Part shown: positions 56,775 through 64,000 of the stretch, in pieces | Numbering within the stretch: position 1 is the first letter of the stretch | Layout of the letters: every line of letters begins with the position of its first letter | Assembly: GCA_029213265.1 (NCBI GenBank) | Contig: JARGNG010000009.1 | Span: forward strand, 13,804-77,803 | Length of the DNA: 64,000 nt | Direction of reading: 5' to 3' | Source: Verrucomicrobiales bacterium | Lineage (GTDB): Bacteria; Verrucomicrobiota; Verrucomicrobiia; Verrucomicrobiales; DEV007 | Notes under the pieces: generated by a model | What the model was told of the DNA's origin: nothing | Databases searched by the model: none | What the model saw: only the letters and a program-made list of their open reading frames with translations | Translations under genes and position numbers: made by a program

Positions 56775-57527
56775 ATGGCCTACCCCACTTCCCAATCACT
56801 CAGGGACCGCCTGCAGGCACCGGTCTCTTCGATTACTGCCTATGACTATCCGGTCGCCCGTCTTTGTGACGAGGCCGGGATCCAGCTCATCCTTGTTGGT
56901 GACTCCCTGGGCATGATGGTTGCGGGAATGGAGGATACGACGGGAGTCACTCTGGAGCACATGATCTACCACACGGAGATCGTCCGGCGCGGGGTGCAGT
57001 CAGCGGTCCTCGTTTCCGATCTCCCGATCGATACCTACCGAACGCCCGAAGAGGCCGTCACCAGCGCGAAGCGGTTGATGAAAGCCGGTGCTGATGCCGT
57101 AAAGCTGGAAGGTGGATTCGGGCAACTCGAAAAGGTGAAAGCCTTGAGAGACGAGGGGATCGCCTTTTGCGCGCACCTGGGGATGCTTCCTCAGCGGGTA
57201 AAAGAGGAAGGCGGTTACAAGAAGAAAGGAAAAGAGGAAGTGGAGGCAGATCAACTGGTGTCGGCTGCGATCGCCCTGGAAGAGGCCGGCGCCTTTGCCA
57301 TGGTGCTGGAGAGCATGGTCGCTTCCGTAGCAACGCGGATTACCGACGCTGTCTCGATTCCCACTCTTGGAATCGGAGCCGGTTCCGGATGTGACGGCCA
57401 GATTCGGGTGTTGCACGATGTCATCGGCGCGTATCCCTGGTTTGTCCCTCCTTTTGCGAAAGTCTACGGGAATGTCGCGGAGGTCATCCGGAAATCAGTG
57501 GCTGACTACATTGAGGAAATCAAGTGA
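56775..57527 (+). CDS. panB: 3-methyl-2-oxobutanoate hydroxymethyltransferase PanB
   Basis: A 250-residue TIM-barrel enzyme of pantothenate synthesis that adds a hydroxymethyl group from methylene-tetrahydrofolate to ketoisovalerate. Motifs: ITAYDYPVARL, LVGDSLGMMVAG, DLPIDTY, VKLEGG, AHLGMLPQ and the catalytic Glu region VLESMVA, then IPTLGIGAGSGCDGQ. E. coli PanB is 264 residues. The gene stands alone; panC is not in the window. Confidence 0.96.
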   Translation: MAYPTSQSLRDRLQAPVSSITAYDYPVARLCDEAGIQLILVGDSLGMMVAGMEDTTGVTLEHMIYHTEIVRRGVQSAVLVSDLPIDTYRTPEEAVTSAKRLMKAGADAVKLEGGFGQLEKVKALRDEGIAFCAHLGMLPQRVKEEGGYKKKGKEEVEADQLVSAAIALEEAGAFAMVLESMVASVATRITDAVSIPTLGIGAGSGCDGQIRVLHDVIGAYPWFVPPFAKVYGNVAEVIRKSVADYIEEIK

Positions 57528-57565
57528 CCGGGCCGATGAGGAATCGATCAATTCTCCCGCCCGGT
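57528..57565 (+). terminator. Possible panB terminator
   Basis: Six-base stem CCGGGC/GCCCGG beginning right after the panB stop and ending in TTT, but with a long loop of 25 bases. Weak. Confidence 0.3.
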
Positions 57566-57844
57566 TTCCACGCAATCCGACCTGCAAAAAATACTTGCGC
57601 TAAATGACAACGCGAGCCACATTCCATCGTCTCTGACCCCTTTTCAAGGTTGGGAATTTGCGCAAAGCTTCGATTTCAATACCTCGGCGCAAATCACCTT
57701 TTTCCCAGAAGTAAGGGACACTCTAAAGCGAAAGCCGTTTTCTATTCCCTGCAGGGATTCGAAATTCTGGATTTTCCAAACCGATAAGAATTCTTCGCTT
57801 GTCTCCTCGCGTGGAATTTGTATTTCAACAACCCCGGTGACCCT
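57566..57844. other. Upstream region of the rho transcription unit
   Basis: No gene seen in this stretch of 279 bases between the panB hairpin and the rho leader ORF. It probably holds the promoter and untranslated leader of rho; no clear -35/-10 pair could be picked. Confidence 0.35.
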
Positions 57845-57967
57845 ATGGCCCCATTGCTAGCTCAAGAGAGATCGGAAGCTGATACGCTTTCTATGGAATC
57901 TTTCGCGGCATTGTCGACCGGGCCCGGCACCTACACCTTTCTTTCCGTCTTTCCCTTAACTCAATGA
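57845..57967 (+). CDS. 40-codon leader ORF overlapping rho
   Basis: ATG at 57845, preceded by a weak GGTGA site, opens 40 codons (MAPLLAQERS start, SVFPLTQ end). Its TGA (57965-57967) overlaps the rho ATG (57964) as ATGA, the same coupling geometry used throughout the hydrogenase operon. No homology is recognised. It could be a leader peptide that couples translation to rho, or a chance frame. Confidence 0.4.
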   Translation: MAPLLAQERSEADTLSMESFAALSTGPGTYTFLSVFPLTQ

Positions 57968-59721
57968 GCCAGTCCCAAACTTCCGAGGAAGCTCACATTC
58001 CGAACAGCGACGAACTCCCGTTGGATCTCCCGGCCGAGTCTGCGAAGACGGAGTCTGCCCCCGCCGCTGAAAAGGAAAAGAAAGAGAAGAAAAAGAAGAA
58101 AGAAAAATCCGGGGAGAAATCGAAGGCAAAAAAGGAAAAAGCGGACTCTACCGGGGCTGAATCGTCTCCGGGTCATGATTCCCCCACGGCCGATTCCGAT
58201 GGCGGAAAAATGCAATCCCGAAAGCAGCAGGAGCCGTCCGGCGAAGAGAACAGGAAAGACCCCCCTCCTGAGAAACCGGGGTCGGAAAGCGCACCGAACG
58301 AAGGGGACGCAAAGCCGGAATCTCAAGAGGGCGGTTCAGGAAATTCAGAGAGACGCGGTGAAAACAGACCGTCCGGAGAAGGCGGGGAAAAACGCGAGCG
58401 CCGTCGTCGATCCCGCTCCCGTTCCCGAAACCGTCGTCGTGCCAATGATTCCGAGGAAGGTGGCGAGCCCCGTGAAGACGGGGATGACTCCGCGGACGGC
58501 GAACAGGGTGACGGAACTCCCCGGAAAACCCGCAAACAGAGATATCTCGAGCGAAAAGAAAAAGAACGCGCCAAGGAAGCGGCAGCTTTGGAAGCGGCTG
58601 AACCTGTTGAAACGGAAGGGATTGTCGAAATCTCAACGAAGGGATTTGGATTTCTCCGCGAAAAAGTGCGGGGATTTCAGCAGTCGCCGAAGGACGTCTT
58701 TATCACGCCGGAGATGGTTCGCATTTACGGGCTCCGTGACGGACTCATGGTAAAATGCATTTCGAAGCAGGGGCTCCGTGGCCCGCAGTTGGTAGAGCTT
58801 CAAAAAATCAACGGTCGCGACCCGGAAGATTACACCAACCTCCCCTACTTTGAGGAACTCACCGCGATCAACCCGAACAAGAAGCTGACTCTGGAAACGA
58901 ATCCGGCGCGGACGACGACGCGGGTGATTGATTTGATTGCTCCGATCGGACGGGGGCAGCGAGGATTGATTGTCGCTCCTCCCCGCACCGGTAAGACTAC
59001 GCTTCTTCACCACATCGCGGAAGGTCTGATCGAGAACTACGACGAAGAGTTGCATCTCATGGTTCTTCTCGTGGACGAGCGCCCCGAGGAAGTCACCGAT
59101 TTTCAAAGATCCTTTCCCGACGTGGAAGTCTTTTCCAGCTCCAACGACAGTGATGCCAAAGAGCACACCCGGATTTCCCTGCTCGCGATCGAGCGTGCCA
59201 AGCGTCTCGTTGAGGCGGGAGAGCATGTTTTTATTCTGATGGACTCGATCACCCGGCTTGCCCGCGCCTTCAACTCGCAGATGCGGGGAGGAAAGCGTGG
59301 AACGGCCAGCGGAGGTCTCATCGTAGGGGCACTCGAAGTACCCCGCCGGATCTTTGCCGCGGCCCGGAACACCCGGGAAGCAGGTTCTCTCACGATCATT
59401 GCGACGGCGTTGATTCAAACCAACAGCAAGGCGGACGAGGCGATTTTCCAGGAGTTCAAAGGAACCGGAAATATGGAACTCGTTCTCGATCGACAGATTG
59501 CGCAAAACTACGTTTACCCGGCCGTCGATATTCACAAATCCGGAACGAGGCGGGAAGAATTGCTTCTTCCTCCTCACGTATTGGAGAAGATCTACGTGAT
59601 TCGCCGCGGACTCGGTGGCTACAAGCCGCTCGATGCCATGGAGTGGCTGAACCGCTGTCTCGAGCGTTATCCGTCCAACGCGCAGATGTTGATGGATATC
59701 AAGACGACTGCTTTGTCGTAG
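57964..59721 (+). CDS. rho: Transcription termination factor Rho with long disordered N-terminus
   Basis: A 585-residue Rho. The first 215 residues are low-complexity and charged: a Lys/Glu run (about 38-60) and an Arg/Ser block (about 140-160), with few hydrophobic residues. The RNA-binding cold-shock domain starts at about 217 (TEGIVEISTKGFGFLRE). The ATPase core has the P-loop APPRTGKTT, LLVDERPEEVTDFQRS, SDSDAKEHTR-like Walker B context, RGGKRGTASGGL and FKGTGNMEL. It is a hexameric RNA helicase that ends transcripts. Insert-bearing Rho proteins are known in several phyla and bind RNA through the insert. Confidence 0.95.
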   Translation: MSQSQTSEEAHIPNSDELPLDLPAESAKTESAPAAEKEKKEKKKKKEKSGEKSKAKKEKADSTGAESSPGHDSPTADSDGGKMQSRKQQEPSGEENRKDPPPEKPGSESAPNEGDAKPESQEGGSGNSERRGENRPSGEGGEKRERRRRSRSRSRNRRRANDSEEGGEPREDGDDSADGEQGDGTPRKTRKQRYLERKEKERAKEAAALEAAEPVETEGIVEISTKGFGFLREKVRGFQQSPKDVFITPEMVRIYGLRDGLMVKCISKQGLRGPQLVELQKINGRDPEDYTNLPYFEELTAINPNKKLTLETNPARTTTRVIDLIAPIGRGQRGLIVAPPRTGKTTLLHHIAEGLIENYDEELHLMVLLVDERPEEVTDFQRSFPDVEVFSSSNDSDAKEHTRISLLAIERAKRLVEAGEHVFILMDSITRLARAFNSQMRGGKRGTASGGLIVGALEVPRRIFAAARNTREAGSLTIIATALIQTNSKADEAIFQEFKGTGNMELVLDRQIAQNYVYPAVDIHKSGTRREELLLPPHVLEKIYVIRRGLGGYKPLDAMEWLNRCLERYPSNAQMLMDIKTTALS

Positions 59722-59774
59722 ATTTTCGCGCAGCAGGATTGCCGAATCTGCGAGGGTTTGCTAGAACCTACCGC

Positions 59775-60968
59775 ATGAGTGAATTCACTACTGTCACCCG
59801 TCGCGGTTGGGGGTCCCGCAGCAAAAATTCCCTGGGAGGTGCCCTTTTTGGTTTCGTTCTTCTCGCGGTGGGAACCGTTCTCCTGTTCTGGAATGAAGGA
59901 AGAGCCGTCAAACGGTACAAAGACTTAAAGGAAGGGGCCGGAATTGTGGTTTCGACAGACTCTGGAACGATCGATCCGGCGATGGAGGGCAAGCTCGTCC
60001 ATACGACCGGTGAGGCAGTCACCTCCGCTCCCCTGACCGATTCCCAATTCGGTATCACGGAAAAGGCCATCAAGCTGATTCGCGAGGTGGAGATGTATCA
60101 GTGGAAGGAGAACGTGACTACGGAAACGAGCACGAGAACAGGCGGCACGGAAGAGACGAAAAAAACCTATTCCTATTCCAAAGTCTGGAATGGAAGTCTC
60201 ATCGATTCTAGCCGGTTCCAGGTGAAGGACGATCATTCCAATCCTCCGGAGATGAAGTACAAAGCGGCCTCGTTTCTGGCTGACGGCGTCACTCTCGGGG
60301 CTTTCAAGCTCCCCGAATTCCTCGTCGAGAAGATCGGTGGTGCCACCCGCCTGCCGATCGAATCACTGGAGTCTGCGCCGGAGGGCATCAAAGGAACCGC
60401 GAGGCTTCACAATCAACAGTTCTACTTCGGAAGTGATCCGCTGAACCCCCGGATCGGCGATATGCGCGTTTCCTTTTCGATTATTCGCCCCGGCCCTGTC
60501 AGCATCGTGGCCCAACAGGCCAATGATTCGTTCGTTCCCTACCAGGCGAAGACGGGCGGCACGGTCTCCCTCCTTGAGCGCGGAATTTTGCCATCCGGGG
60601 AAATTTTCGCGAAGGCGCACGAGCGAAACAAAATGCTGACCTGGGTCATTCGGGTCGGAGGATTTGTCATGCTCGGAATCGCTTTTTCCATGATTCTCGG
60701 CCCCCTCTCCGTCTTTGCCAGCGTCCTGCCTTTTTTAGGTCGAATCGTGGAGACCGGGACGACCATCATTGCCTTTCTTCTCGCGGGTATTCTCTGGACG
60801 ATCGTGGTCGCCTTTGCGTGGATTTTCTATCGTCCTTTTCTCGGAATTGCTCTTCTCGTGATCACAGTGGGTTTGATTTCCCTGATCGTGCGTCGACTCC
60901 GGGCAGCAAAGGGTTCCGGACCGGTTTCCCCGCCCCCTCCTCTCGACACCCCGCCACCGCTCACGTAA
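59775..60968 (+). CDS. TMEM43 family membrane protein
   Basis: A 397-residue protein from the ATG at 59775 (the frame continues upstream into rho). One transmembrane helix near 25-42 is followed by a long periplasmic or luminal domain and about four C-terminal helices (near 290-370), the layout of TMEM43 proteins (PF07787). Motifs GGALFGFVLLAVGTVLLFWNEGRAV and VSLLERGILPSGEIF fit. Bacterial function is unknown. It lies 53 bp after rho. Confidence 0.85.
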   Translation: MSEFTTVTRRGWGSRSKNSLGGALFGFVLLAVGTVLLFWNEGRAVKRYKDLKEGAGIVVSTDSGTIDPAMEGKLVHTTGEAVTSAPLTDSQFGITEKAIKLIREVEMYQWKENVTTETSTRTGGTEETKKTYSYSKVWNGSLIDSSRFQVKDDHSNPPEMKYKAASFLADGVTLGAFKLPEFLVEKIGGATRLPIESLESAPEGIKGTARLHNQQFYFGSDPLNPRIGDMRVSFSIIRPGPVSIVAQQANDSFVPYQAKTGGTVSLLERGILPSGEIFAKAHERNKMLTWVIRVGGFVMLGIAFSMILGPLSVFASVLPFLGRIVETGTTIIAFLLAGILWTIVVAFAWIFYRPFLGIALLVITVGLISLIVRRLRAAKGSGPVSPPPPLDTPPPLT

Positions 60969-60977
60969 TTTTGCTTT

Positions 60978-61523
60978 ATGGCTGAAGAATCGGATTCCTC
61001 CTCCCCGTCTGAATCCTCTTCCGACGAAATCTTCGATCTCGAGAAACTTCGCACGTCCAAGAGGGTCTCGTGGATTCTCGATGAATGCATTCGCATTCCG
61101 GGGACGAATATTCGTTTCGGACTTGATCCCATTCTCGGGTTGATTCCCTATGGAGGGGAAACCGTGGCCACCATTATAGGTGCTTCTATCCTGGGAGATG
61201 CGGGGAAAAAAGGAATTCCTTTTAAGAGCCTGGTACGCATGGGAGGCAATATGCTGCTGAATGCCGGTGTCGGTGCGATTCCGGTCGTGGGGGATCTCTT
61301 TTCGGGGTGGTTCAAATCAAACTCGAAGAACTACAAAATGCTCAGTTCCTATCTTAACAGTGAGCATGGCGAAGAGGAGCCCGGCGGATGGTGGCCGGTC
61401 ATCTTCATCCTTTCGGTGGTCGGCATCGTACTGGCGCTGAACATTCTTTCTTGGATTCTGATGGCGTCGCTCTTCATCTGGTTTTTCCAGCAACTCGGCA
61501 ACGCCGCAACGGGGAATCTATAA
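60978..61523 (+). CDS. DUF4112 membrane protein
   Basis: A 181-residue protein with an acidic, Ser-rich N-terminus (1-20). The DUF4112 core is seen in RIPGTNIRFGLDPILGLIPYGGE and NAGVGAIPVVGDLF. A C-terminal hydrophobic stretch (about 138-170) spans the membrane once or twice. Role unknown. It begins 9 bp after the TMEM43 gene and its TAA shares a base with the next ATG (TAATG). Confidence 0.85.
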   Translation: MAEESDSSSPSESSSDEIFDLEKLRTSKRVSWILDECIRIPGTNIRFGLDPILGLIPYGGETVATIIGASILGDAGKKGIPFKSLVRMGGNMLLNAGVGAIPVVGDLFSGWFKSNSKNYKMLSSYLNSEHGEEEPGGWWPVIFILSVVGIVLALNILSWILMASLFIWFFQQLGNAATGNL

Positions 61524-62509
61524 TGGACACTCTCTACGTGGAGTCGGGTATTTCGAGTCATCCGCGGGTGGAGTCGCTGCGGAAGCGGTTTCCCCGGGCC
61601 ACGGAAATCGAATGCGAGCGCTATGGCGAAGTCTTCAATGTTCGCTCTCAGAACTTCCGGCTTCAGAAGAAACGGCCCGCCCTGATCCTAGCCGAAAAAC
61701 ACGGAAAAACGGTTCTCCCGACTCCCCCGGCCTACTCCATTGGAAGGGAGAATAATTTCTATTTCAGTCATATGCTGAACTGCCTCTATGACTGCCGCTA
61801 TTGCTTTCTCCAGGGAATGTATCAGTCGGCGAACTACGTCTATTTTGTGAACTTCGAAGAGTTCGAGACAGGAATTGACGAGATACGGGCTTCAAGGGAA
61901 GCGCCGTGCTTCTTTTCCGGATATGACTGTGACTCGCTGGTGATGGAATCACTCACCGGATTTGCGAGCCACTTCGTGCCCTTTTTCTCCGAGCGACCCG
62001 ATGCCTGGGTAGAGCTGCGGACGAAGAGCCTGAATACGACCGTGCTGCAAAAATCCGACCCTGTCCCGAATATCATTGTGGCCTACACGCTCAGTCCGGA
62101 TCCCATTGCGCGAGAAATTGAGCACGGCGCGCCCCCTCTCTCGAAGCGAATGAACAGGGTCAGGTCCCTGGCTCAACAGGGTTGGATGATTGGATTGCGG
62201 CTTGATCCCCTTATTCCGTGGCCGGGATTTGCTGACCTGTATCCGCAAATGGTCGAGGAGATCTTCGACGCCATCGATGCCGATCAGGTTCACTCGGTGA
62301 CTCTGGGTCCGATGCGCTTTCCCAAAGCGATGTATGAAAAGATCATGAAGCTGTATCCCTACGACCCGCTCTTTGCTCTCGGGGAAGCAGAACTTCGTGA
62401 AGGGCAGATGACTTATCCGGCTCAAGTGGAAGAGAATTTGGTGGGCCTCGTGACTGAAGCGTTGCAAAAGTATCTCCCGGATTCGCGAATTTTTCGACAA
62501 ACCGGCTGA
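61523..62509 (+). CDS. splB: Spore photoproduct lyase family radical SAM protein
   Basis: A 328-residue radical SAM protein. The 4Fe-4S motif is CLYDCRYC (Cys87, 91, 94). A further Cys136 (SGYDCDSLVMESLTG) aligns with the catalytic Cys141 of Bacillus SPL, at nearly the same distance from the cluster. Of the two radical-path tyrosines around the third cluster Cys, Tyr93 is present but the residue after Cys94 is Phe. The ATG at 61523 overlaps the previous stop by one base; a longer frame inside DUF4112 is rejected. It may repair thymine photodimers directly, in an organism not expected to form spores. Confidence 0.88.
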   Translation: MDTLYVESGISSHPRVESLRKRFPRATEIECERYGEVFNVRSQNFRLQKKRPALILAEKHGKTVLPTPPAYSIGRENNFYFSHMLNCLYDCRYCFLQGMYQSANYVYFVNFEEFETGIDEIRASREAPCFFSGYDCDSLVMESLTGFASHFVPFFSERPDAWVELRTKSLNTTVLQKSDPVPNIIVAYTLSPDPIAREIEHGAPPLSKRMNRVRSLAQQGWMIGLRLDPLIPWPGFADLYPQMVEEIFDAIDADQVHSVTLGPMRFPKAMYEKIMKLYPYDPLFALGEAELREGQMTYPAQVEENLVGLVTEALQKYLPDSRIFRQTG

Positions 62510-62625
62510 TCGCGCGCCTGTTTCGTTCTCTGATTCGTCTAAAAAAGGGCACTGAATAACGTCCGATGATCTGGTTTCCTTTCCCGCAAGCTGATGCGAC
62601 AATCCCCTACCCAAATGCCCGACCT

Positions 62626-63483
62626 ATGAAATTATTCTCACTTTCTTTCCTGACTCTGTTTGTTTTGCTCCCTTCTCTACACGCTCAAACGGCGATGGAG
62701 ATTGCCGCGAAGTTCGAAAACGAAAAGATCGCCGCGATTGAATCCTATCTGGAGGCCAATCCGGAGGCGACGGATGTCGATCAGGCGCTTTCGATCGTCA
62801 TCGGCGCTCATATGGCAATGGGAAAATTTGAACCCCTGCCGGATCTTCTGAACAAGCGCTACGACCTGCAACCAAAGGGTCCGGGAGCGAATCTCCAACT
62901 GATTATGCAGGAGATTGCCCGTCCCTTTATCGAGTCGAGCATTCTCTCGGATCAAAGGGACAAAGCAAAGGCCTTCATTACGAAAGTGAAGACAGATTTC
63001 GGATCGAACCCCCAGGTCTCGCAGATTCTCGACCAGTGGGGCGGTGATCTTTATCTACCGAATGTCGGTGACACGATGGAAATCGCCTTCACTGATACCA
63101 CCGGGAAGGAAGTCGACCTAGCGGCCATGAAGGACAAGATCGTTCTCGTCGATTTCTGGGCAACCTGGTGTGGCCCCTGTGTCGCAGAGCTGCCTCACCT
63201 GCTGGAAGCCTATGAGAAATACCACGACAAGGGATTCGAAGTGATCGGAATCTCGCTCGACGACAATCAGGACACCCTCGCTCAGTTTGTGAAAAACAAC
63301 GAGGTTCCATGGCCGCAGTATTTCGACGGCAAAGTCTGGGGCAACGAAATTGCCCAGCGCTATGGCATCGGACAGCTTCCCGCTACGTTTCTCGTTGGAA
63401 AAGGCGGAAAGATCGTCGCCTCCAACCTTCGGGGCACGGCTCTCGACGAAGCGATCGAGAAAGAACTGGCCAGGTCGGAGTAG
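62626..63483 (+). CDS. TlpA-like thioredoxin-fold protein, exported
   Basis: A 285-residue protein from the ATG at 62626, opening a signal peptide (MKLFSLSFLTLFVLLPSLHA). The first half is helical without a known domain. The second half is an AhpC-TSA/Redoxin domain with the active site WCGPC (near 185) and the cis-Pro loop GQLPATFLVG. It reduces or exchanges disulfides in the periplasm, perhaps in cytochrome c maturation, which this organism needs for its many haem c proteins. A frame 20 codons longer exists but lacks a signal start. Confidence 0.9.
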   Translation: MKLFSLSFLTLFVLLPSLHAQTAMEIAAKFENEKIAAIESYLEANPEATDVDQALSIVIGAHMAMGKFEPLPDLLNKRYDLQPKGPGANLQLIMQEIARPFIESSILSDQRDKAKAFITKVKTDFGSNPQVSQILDQWGGDLYLPNVGDTMEIAFTDTTGKEVDLAAMKDKIVLVDFWATWCGPCVAELPHLLEAYEKYHDKGFEVIGISLDDNQDTLAQFVKNNEVPWPQYFDGKVWGNEIAQRYGIGQLPATFLVGKGGKIVASNLRGTALDEAIEKELARSE

Positions 63484-63631
63484 GCCTTCGCGAATCTTCC
63501 CGGATTGTTGGCAATCCTCGTGCCCGAGCTCCAGCGGGTAGTAACTGGGCTCGCTCTGATCCGTCTTTTCCCCATTTTAGGTTGATTTCCGGTTTCCTGT
63601 CGGGCAATTGCAGCGATAATGGGCCGTCTTC

Positions 63632-64000
63632 ATGAGTCAGGATAACCGAATCGACCGGCGCTTTGCCGAACTCCAGTCCGAAGGGAAAGCCGCCTTCGTT
63701 GCCTACATCTGTGCGGGGGATCCGAATATGGATCGTTCTCTTGATATCATGTTCGCACTCGAACGGGCCGGAGCGGATATTATCGAATTGGGGATTCCTT
63801 TTTCCGACCCGATGGCGGACGGAATCGTCAATCAAATGGCGGCCCACCGGGCGCTTGAGGCGGGAGGGAGCACTCCGGGTGTTCTCGAATTGATCCGGAA
63901 ATTTCGCGAAACATCGGAAACACCAATCGTCCTTTTTACCTATTTGAACCCTGTCTACACCTACGGTTTCGCAAGGTTTCACACCGATGCCGCGGAAGCC
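63632..64000 (+). CDS. trpA: Tryptophan synthase alpha subunit (5' part, runs off the window)
   Basis: The first 123 residues of TrpA from the ATG at 63632 (MSQDNRIDRRFAELQ). The motif IIELGIPFSDPMADG contains the catalytic Glu and Asp of indole-glycerol-phosphate cleavage, and FTYLNPVYTYG matches the conserved beta-strand region. The C-terminal half lies beyond the window. The upstream 148 bases separate it from the thioredoxin gene. trpB is not seen upstream, so it may be elsewhere. Confidence 0.94.
   Translation, partial: MSQDNRIDRRFAELQSEGKAAFVAYICAGDPNMDRSLDIMFALERAGADIIELGIPFSDPMADGIVNQMAAHRALEAGGSTPGVLELIRKFRETSETPIVLFTYLNPVYTYGFARFHTDAAEA

Noticed and set aside
1-64000. tRNA, rRNA, CRISPR arrays, insertion sequences
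   Set aside because: I looked for T-loop motifs, direct-repeat/spacer patterns and transposase-like proteins and saw none; the stretches resembling a T-loop (for example near 46820) lie inside coding genes.

Overview
The window reads as a chromosome segment of a Gram-negative bacterium of the PVC superphylum, most likely a Verrucomicrobiota member. The main evidence is three separate modules of the planctomycete/verrucomicrobial cytochrome families (PSCyt1/DUF1549/DUF1553, DUF1587-1595-1592-1588-1585) paired with DUF1501 or DUF1552 proteins, a giant lamin-tail/CotH exoprotein, a two-unit FG-GAP/ASPIC protein, and outer-membrane LPS genes (lpxA, lptD, lptE). Base composition is moderately high in G+C and looks uniform. 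I see no tRNA, rRNA, CRISPR array, insertion sequence or prophage.

Layout. 0-13 kb (+ strand): tail of an unknown gene, a 1587-aa lamin-tail/CotH protein, then a run LamG-PSCyt-DUF1549-DUF1553, DUF1501, sialidase-fold protein, SGNH hydrolase and SDR dehydrogenase, which looks like an exported glycan-processing set. 13-16 kb (-): a P2-type cation ATPase. 16-27 kb (-): a compact, almost fully overlapping thirteen-gene operon read hupE/ureJ - ureE - hypD - hypE - beta - cyclic-nucleotide-domain protein - gamma - delta - alpha - protease - hypA - hypF - hypC, encoding a cytosolic NAD(P)-linked [NiFe] hydrogenase (group 3b type) with its maturation system. 27-31 kb: second cytochrome module (DUF1592 family plus DUF1552, +) and a PhoD-like phosphatase (-). 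32-37 kb (-): radC-lpxA-lptD and amtB. 37-45 kb: mnmE (+), then a minus-strand run thioesterase - ribokinase - PQQ propeller - SHD1/DUF1549/DUF1553 - DUF1501. 45-53 kb: LolA-like protein, CNNM/CorC transporter, MauG-like dihaem peroxidase and the FG-GAP/ASPIC protein. 53-64 kb (+): BamD-like TPR protein, lptE, rsmI, panB, rho with a 40-codon leader ORF, TMEM43-family protein, DUF4112 protein, spore photoproduct lyase homologue, TlpA-like thioredoxin, and the start of trpA.

The most interesting system is the hydrogenase operon. Its nickel-delivery machinery is non-standard: no hypB is present, HypA has lost its whole cysteine zinc domain, and the operon instead starts with a HupE/UreJ nickel permease and a UreE nickel chaperone although no urease gene is nearby. 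The simplest reading is that UreE has taken over HypB/HypA-type nickel insertion. Other points worth a look are a cyclic-nucleotide-fold protein without the canonical phosphate-binding Glu inside the same operon, a leader ORF whose stop overlaps the rho start, a P2 ATPase with changed ion-site residues, and a spore photoproduct lyase homologue with a Tyr-to-Phe change in its radical path.
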